Source of the DNA: Microcosmobacter mediterraneus
GTDB lineage: Bacteria; Bacteroidota; Bacteroidia; Flavobacteriales; Flavobacteriaceae
DNA length: 64,000 nt
Assembly (NCBI RefSeq): GCF_031846265.1
Contig: NZ_JAVRIA010000001.1
Location: 62,001 to 126,000 of the forward strand
Reading direction: 5' to 3'
In this document: in pieces, positions 62,307-64,000 of the stretch
Numbering within the stretch: position 1 is the first letter of the stretch
Layout of the letters: every line of letters starts with the position of its first letter
Position numbers and translations under genes: made by a program
Notes under the pieces: generated by a model
What the model saw: only the letters and a program-made list of their open reading frames with translations
Database searches by the model: none
What the model was told of the DNA's origin: nothing

Positions 62307-63134
62307 TTACCAACTACCAGAAGCGCCACCGCCTCCAAAACTTCCACCTCCAAAGCCTCCAGAAAAACCACCACCAAAACTACCACCTGAAGAAGAACTT
62401 CCACCACTAGACCAGCCACCAAAACCACCAGAGCTCCTTCTGTAACTCCCTTTTCCCATATTACTGAGAATTATCGCTTCTAAGATATCATTGGCTCCAG
62501 AATGTCTTTGACCACCATGTCCATTGCCTCCTCTTCTGTTTTTGGTTATGGCAATAATGAAAATGATGAAGAAAATAAATAAGACGATAAATACTTCTAT
62601 AGGAAAACGAACTTCGTTATTAATTTTATCATTTTTAAATTCACCATTTAAGACCTCAAAAATAGCATCAGTTCCTTTATCTAAACCACCATAAAAATCA
62701 CCTCTTTTAAACTCAGGAATTATAATTCTATTAATAACGCGCTCTGCCAAAATATCTGTAAGCCTATATTCTATACCATAACCTGTACTGATATCAATTT
62801 CGCGATCATCTTTAGCGAGTAAAATTACAATGCCATTATCTTCAGTAGCTTGACCAATTCCCCAACGTTCTCCCCATTCTGTTGCAACTAACGAAATATC
62901 ATCGTTGTTTGTAGATTTAATAATAGCTACAAATATTTGTGTAGATGTAGAATCACTATATCTAATGAGCTTTTGTTCTAAGGCATTGTGCTGAGCCTTA
63001 GACAGAAGGTTAATATCATCGTAAAGACTAGTCTGATCTTCAGTACGTTTAGGTTTTTCAGGAATATCAAACTGTGCAAAGCTAAGTTTGCAACAACAAA
63101 TCAATAGAATGAAAAAGACAATCTGTTGTTTCAT
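62307..63134 (-). CDS. TPM-domain membrane protein (YgcG type)
   Basis: A signal peptide (IVFFILLICCCKLSFAQ) is followed by a TPM domain at residues 35-165 (YDDINLLSKAQHNALEQKL, STQIFVAIIKST, GIVILLAKDDREIDISTGYGIEYRLTD). A membrane helix (FIVLFIFFIIFIIAI) and a tail that is almost only glycine and serine (GGFGGWSSGGSSSSGG) follow. This YgcG-like layout is typical of Bacteroidota; the TPM domain is periplasmic. The function is uncertain; plant TPM proteins act on photosystem II repair, and bacterial ones often accompany LemA. It overlaps the upstream TPM gene by four bases. Confidence 0.88.
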   Translation of the reverse strand: MKQQIVFFILLICCCKLSFAQFDIPEKPKRTEDQTSLYDDINLLSKAQHNALEQKLIRYSDSTSTQIFVAIIKSTNNDDISLVATEWGERWGIGQATEDNGIVILLAKDDREIDISTGYGIEYRLTDILAERVINRIIIPEFKRGDFYGGLDKGTDAIFEVLNGEFKNDKINNEVRFPIEVFIVLFIFFIIFIIAITKNRRGGNGHGGQRHSGANDILEAIILSNMGKGSYRRSSGGFGGWSSGGSSSSGGSFGGGFSGGFGGGSFGGGGASGSW

Positions 63135-63571
63135 TCTCCTTTAGATATTTGGTTGGGTAATTCATTAATATCTGTATGTTCCCAAGGAAAATGTTGCTCT
63201 AATTGTTTACCTGATTTTATAATACCTTCTATGAGTCCTTGCTTAAAATTACCCGAAATAAAATGGGTTTGGATTGCCTCTTTTGTGCTGTTCCAAAATT
63301 CCTTAGAAACGACCTTGTTAATACCTTGGTCACCATAAATCGAAAACTGTCTGTTGTTTACTGCAACATAAATAAGTACACCATTTTGCAGTTTGGTATT
63401 ATCCATCTTAAGATAATGAAAAACGGCTTTAGTTCTATCTTCAATAGACTTATCGCAAGAGTTCTCTAAGTGTACTCGTATTTCTCCAGATGTATTTTTT
63501 TCAGCCTCGCGTATAGCTGCAATAACTTCTTGTTCTTCAGTGTATGATAAGAAGTTCTCTACTGCAGACAT
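63131..63571 (-). CDS. stand-alone TPM-domain protein
   Basis: At 146 residues this is a TPM domain without signal peptide or membrane helix: FLSYTEEQEVIAAIREAEKNTSGEIRVHL, AVFHYLKMDNTKLQNGVLIYVAVNNRQFSIYGDQGI and ISGNFKQGLIEGIIKSG. It is the middle gene of the LemA-TPM-TPM operon, starting three bases after lemA and overlapping the next gene by four bases (ATGA type). This order is widespread in Bacteroidota. The protein is presumably cytoplasmic, or bound to its partners at the membrane. Confidence 0.88.
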   Translation of the reverse strand: MSAVENFLSYTEEQEVIAAIREAEKNTSGEIRVHLENSCDKSIEDRTKAVFHYLKMDNTKLQNGVLIYVAVNNRQFSIYGDQGINKVVSKEFWNSTKEAIQTHFISGNFKQGLIEGIIKSGKQLEQHFPWEHTDINELPNQISKGE

Positions 63572-63574
63572 ATC

Positions 63575-64000
63575 TTAATTTGATCTGTAATCATTGACGT
63601 CTACGCCATTTTCTGCACCTTTAACAGCGTTAAAACGCTCTTTTTTATCAAAACCAAAAATCATAGCATAAAGGTTATTTGGGAATGATCTAATCATCGT
63701 GTTGTAAGGTGTTATGGATTCATTAAAACGATCGCGTTCAACTTTAATACGTTTCTCAACACGATCTAATGAGTTCATTAATTCTTTGTAATTTTCATTA
63801 GCTTTTAAGTCTGGATAGCGTTCAAAAACAGCTAATAACCTTGATAAAGCAGAGGTCATTGAGCCTTGTACTTTTTTAAATTGCTCTAACTGTTCTGGTG
63901 TTATATTAGAAGGATCTATTTGTATACTAGTAGCTTTAGATCTGGCATCAGTAACAATTTTAAAGGTTTCTTGTTCGTATTCTGCATAACGTTCAGCTAC
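63575..64000 (-). CDS. lemA: LemA family protein (5' end outside window)
   Basis: The frame stays open to the right edge, so the gene starts beyond base 64000 and 141 residues are visible. The visible part matches the LemA core: VAERYAEYEQETFKIVTDARSK-type helix at the window edge, then PEQLEQFKKVQGSMTSAL, LLAVFERYPDLKANENYKEL, and the family end FNESITPYNTMIRSFPN and FGFDKKERF. LemA proteins are anchored by an N-terminal helix and form long helical bundles; the anchor is not in the window. The two TPM genes follow in the same direction at three bases and with a four-base overlap. Confidence 0.92.
   Translation of the reverse strand, partial: VAERYAEYEQETFKIVTDARSKATSIQIDPSNITPEQLEQFKKVQGSMTSALSRLLAVFERYPDLKANENYKELMNSLDRVEKRIKVERDRFNESITPYNTMIRSFPNNLYAMIFGFDKKERFNAVKGAENGVDVNDYRSN

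Overview
The window is AT-rich chromosomal DNA of a marine-type member of the Flavobacteriaceae (Bacteroidota). The evidence is many secreted proteins with type A or type B T9SS (gliding/Por secretion) sorting domains, three hybrid two-component systems (HTCS) with AraC output domains, DUF6090, a lipoprotein with an acidic export signal after its lipobox cysteine, and promoters with the Bacteroidota -7 box TAnnTTTG. The genus cannot be named from sequence alone. No rRNA, tRNA, CRISPR array, transposase, integrase or phage structural gene was found.

Layout. 1-3385: end of a TlpA-type thioredoxin gene, a DinB-like protein and a glyoxalase-fold protein on +; facing them on -, a small membrane protein, a DUF6090 protein and an M23 peptidase. 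3540-17671: four consecutive secreted T9SS type B proteins. Two of these are giant tandem paralogues of about 1,610 residues with 11 repeats each, followed by a shorter relative. 17798-23243: two unknown or propeller-type secreted proteins, a chimeric remnant gene, and HTCS-1. 23392-49810: the accessory core of the window. It holds seven secreted paralogues sharing one N-terminal module; six carry YadA-like head repeats and five end in a phage tail-spike type S74 chaperone domain. Among them lie HTCS-2, HTCS-3, a LytS/LytTR pair, a possible dockerin/cohesin-like pair and three unlisted 46-50 residue mini-proteins. 50013-64000: housekeeping genes uvrB, era and der, interleaved with a TerB-like gene, an ECF sigma / TPR membrane protein / CHAT protease operon, a C-type-lectin T9SS type B protein, and a TPM-TPM-LemA operon running off the right edge.

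The main discovery is a shared promoter architecture. Five intergenic regions (17688, 23285, 33405, 39351, 45479) carry a direct repeat of the 10-mer TGNWACATAT with an exact 21-bp period, and an exact 27-bp gap to a -7 box. Three of these sites lie directly downstream of the three AraC-type HTCS genes and start operons that open with the mini-protein and continue into tail-fibre-like surface proteins. The recurring unit is therefore HTCS regulator, operator, mini-protein, trimeric fibre proteins, terminator. A 21-bp period fits two AraC-family half-sites on one face of the DNA, so the three HTCS proteins, whose AraC domains are very alike, are the natural candidates to bind it. The mini-proteins resemble the last 30 or so residues of a T9SS type A sorting domain but have no signal peptide. 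This looks like a multi-copy, co-regulated surface-fibre system that I do not recognise as described.
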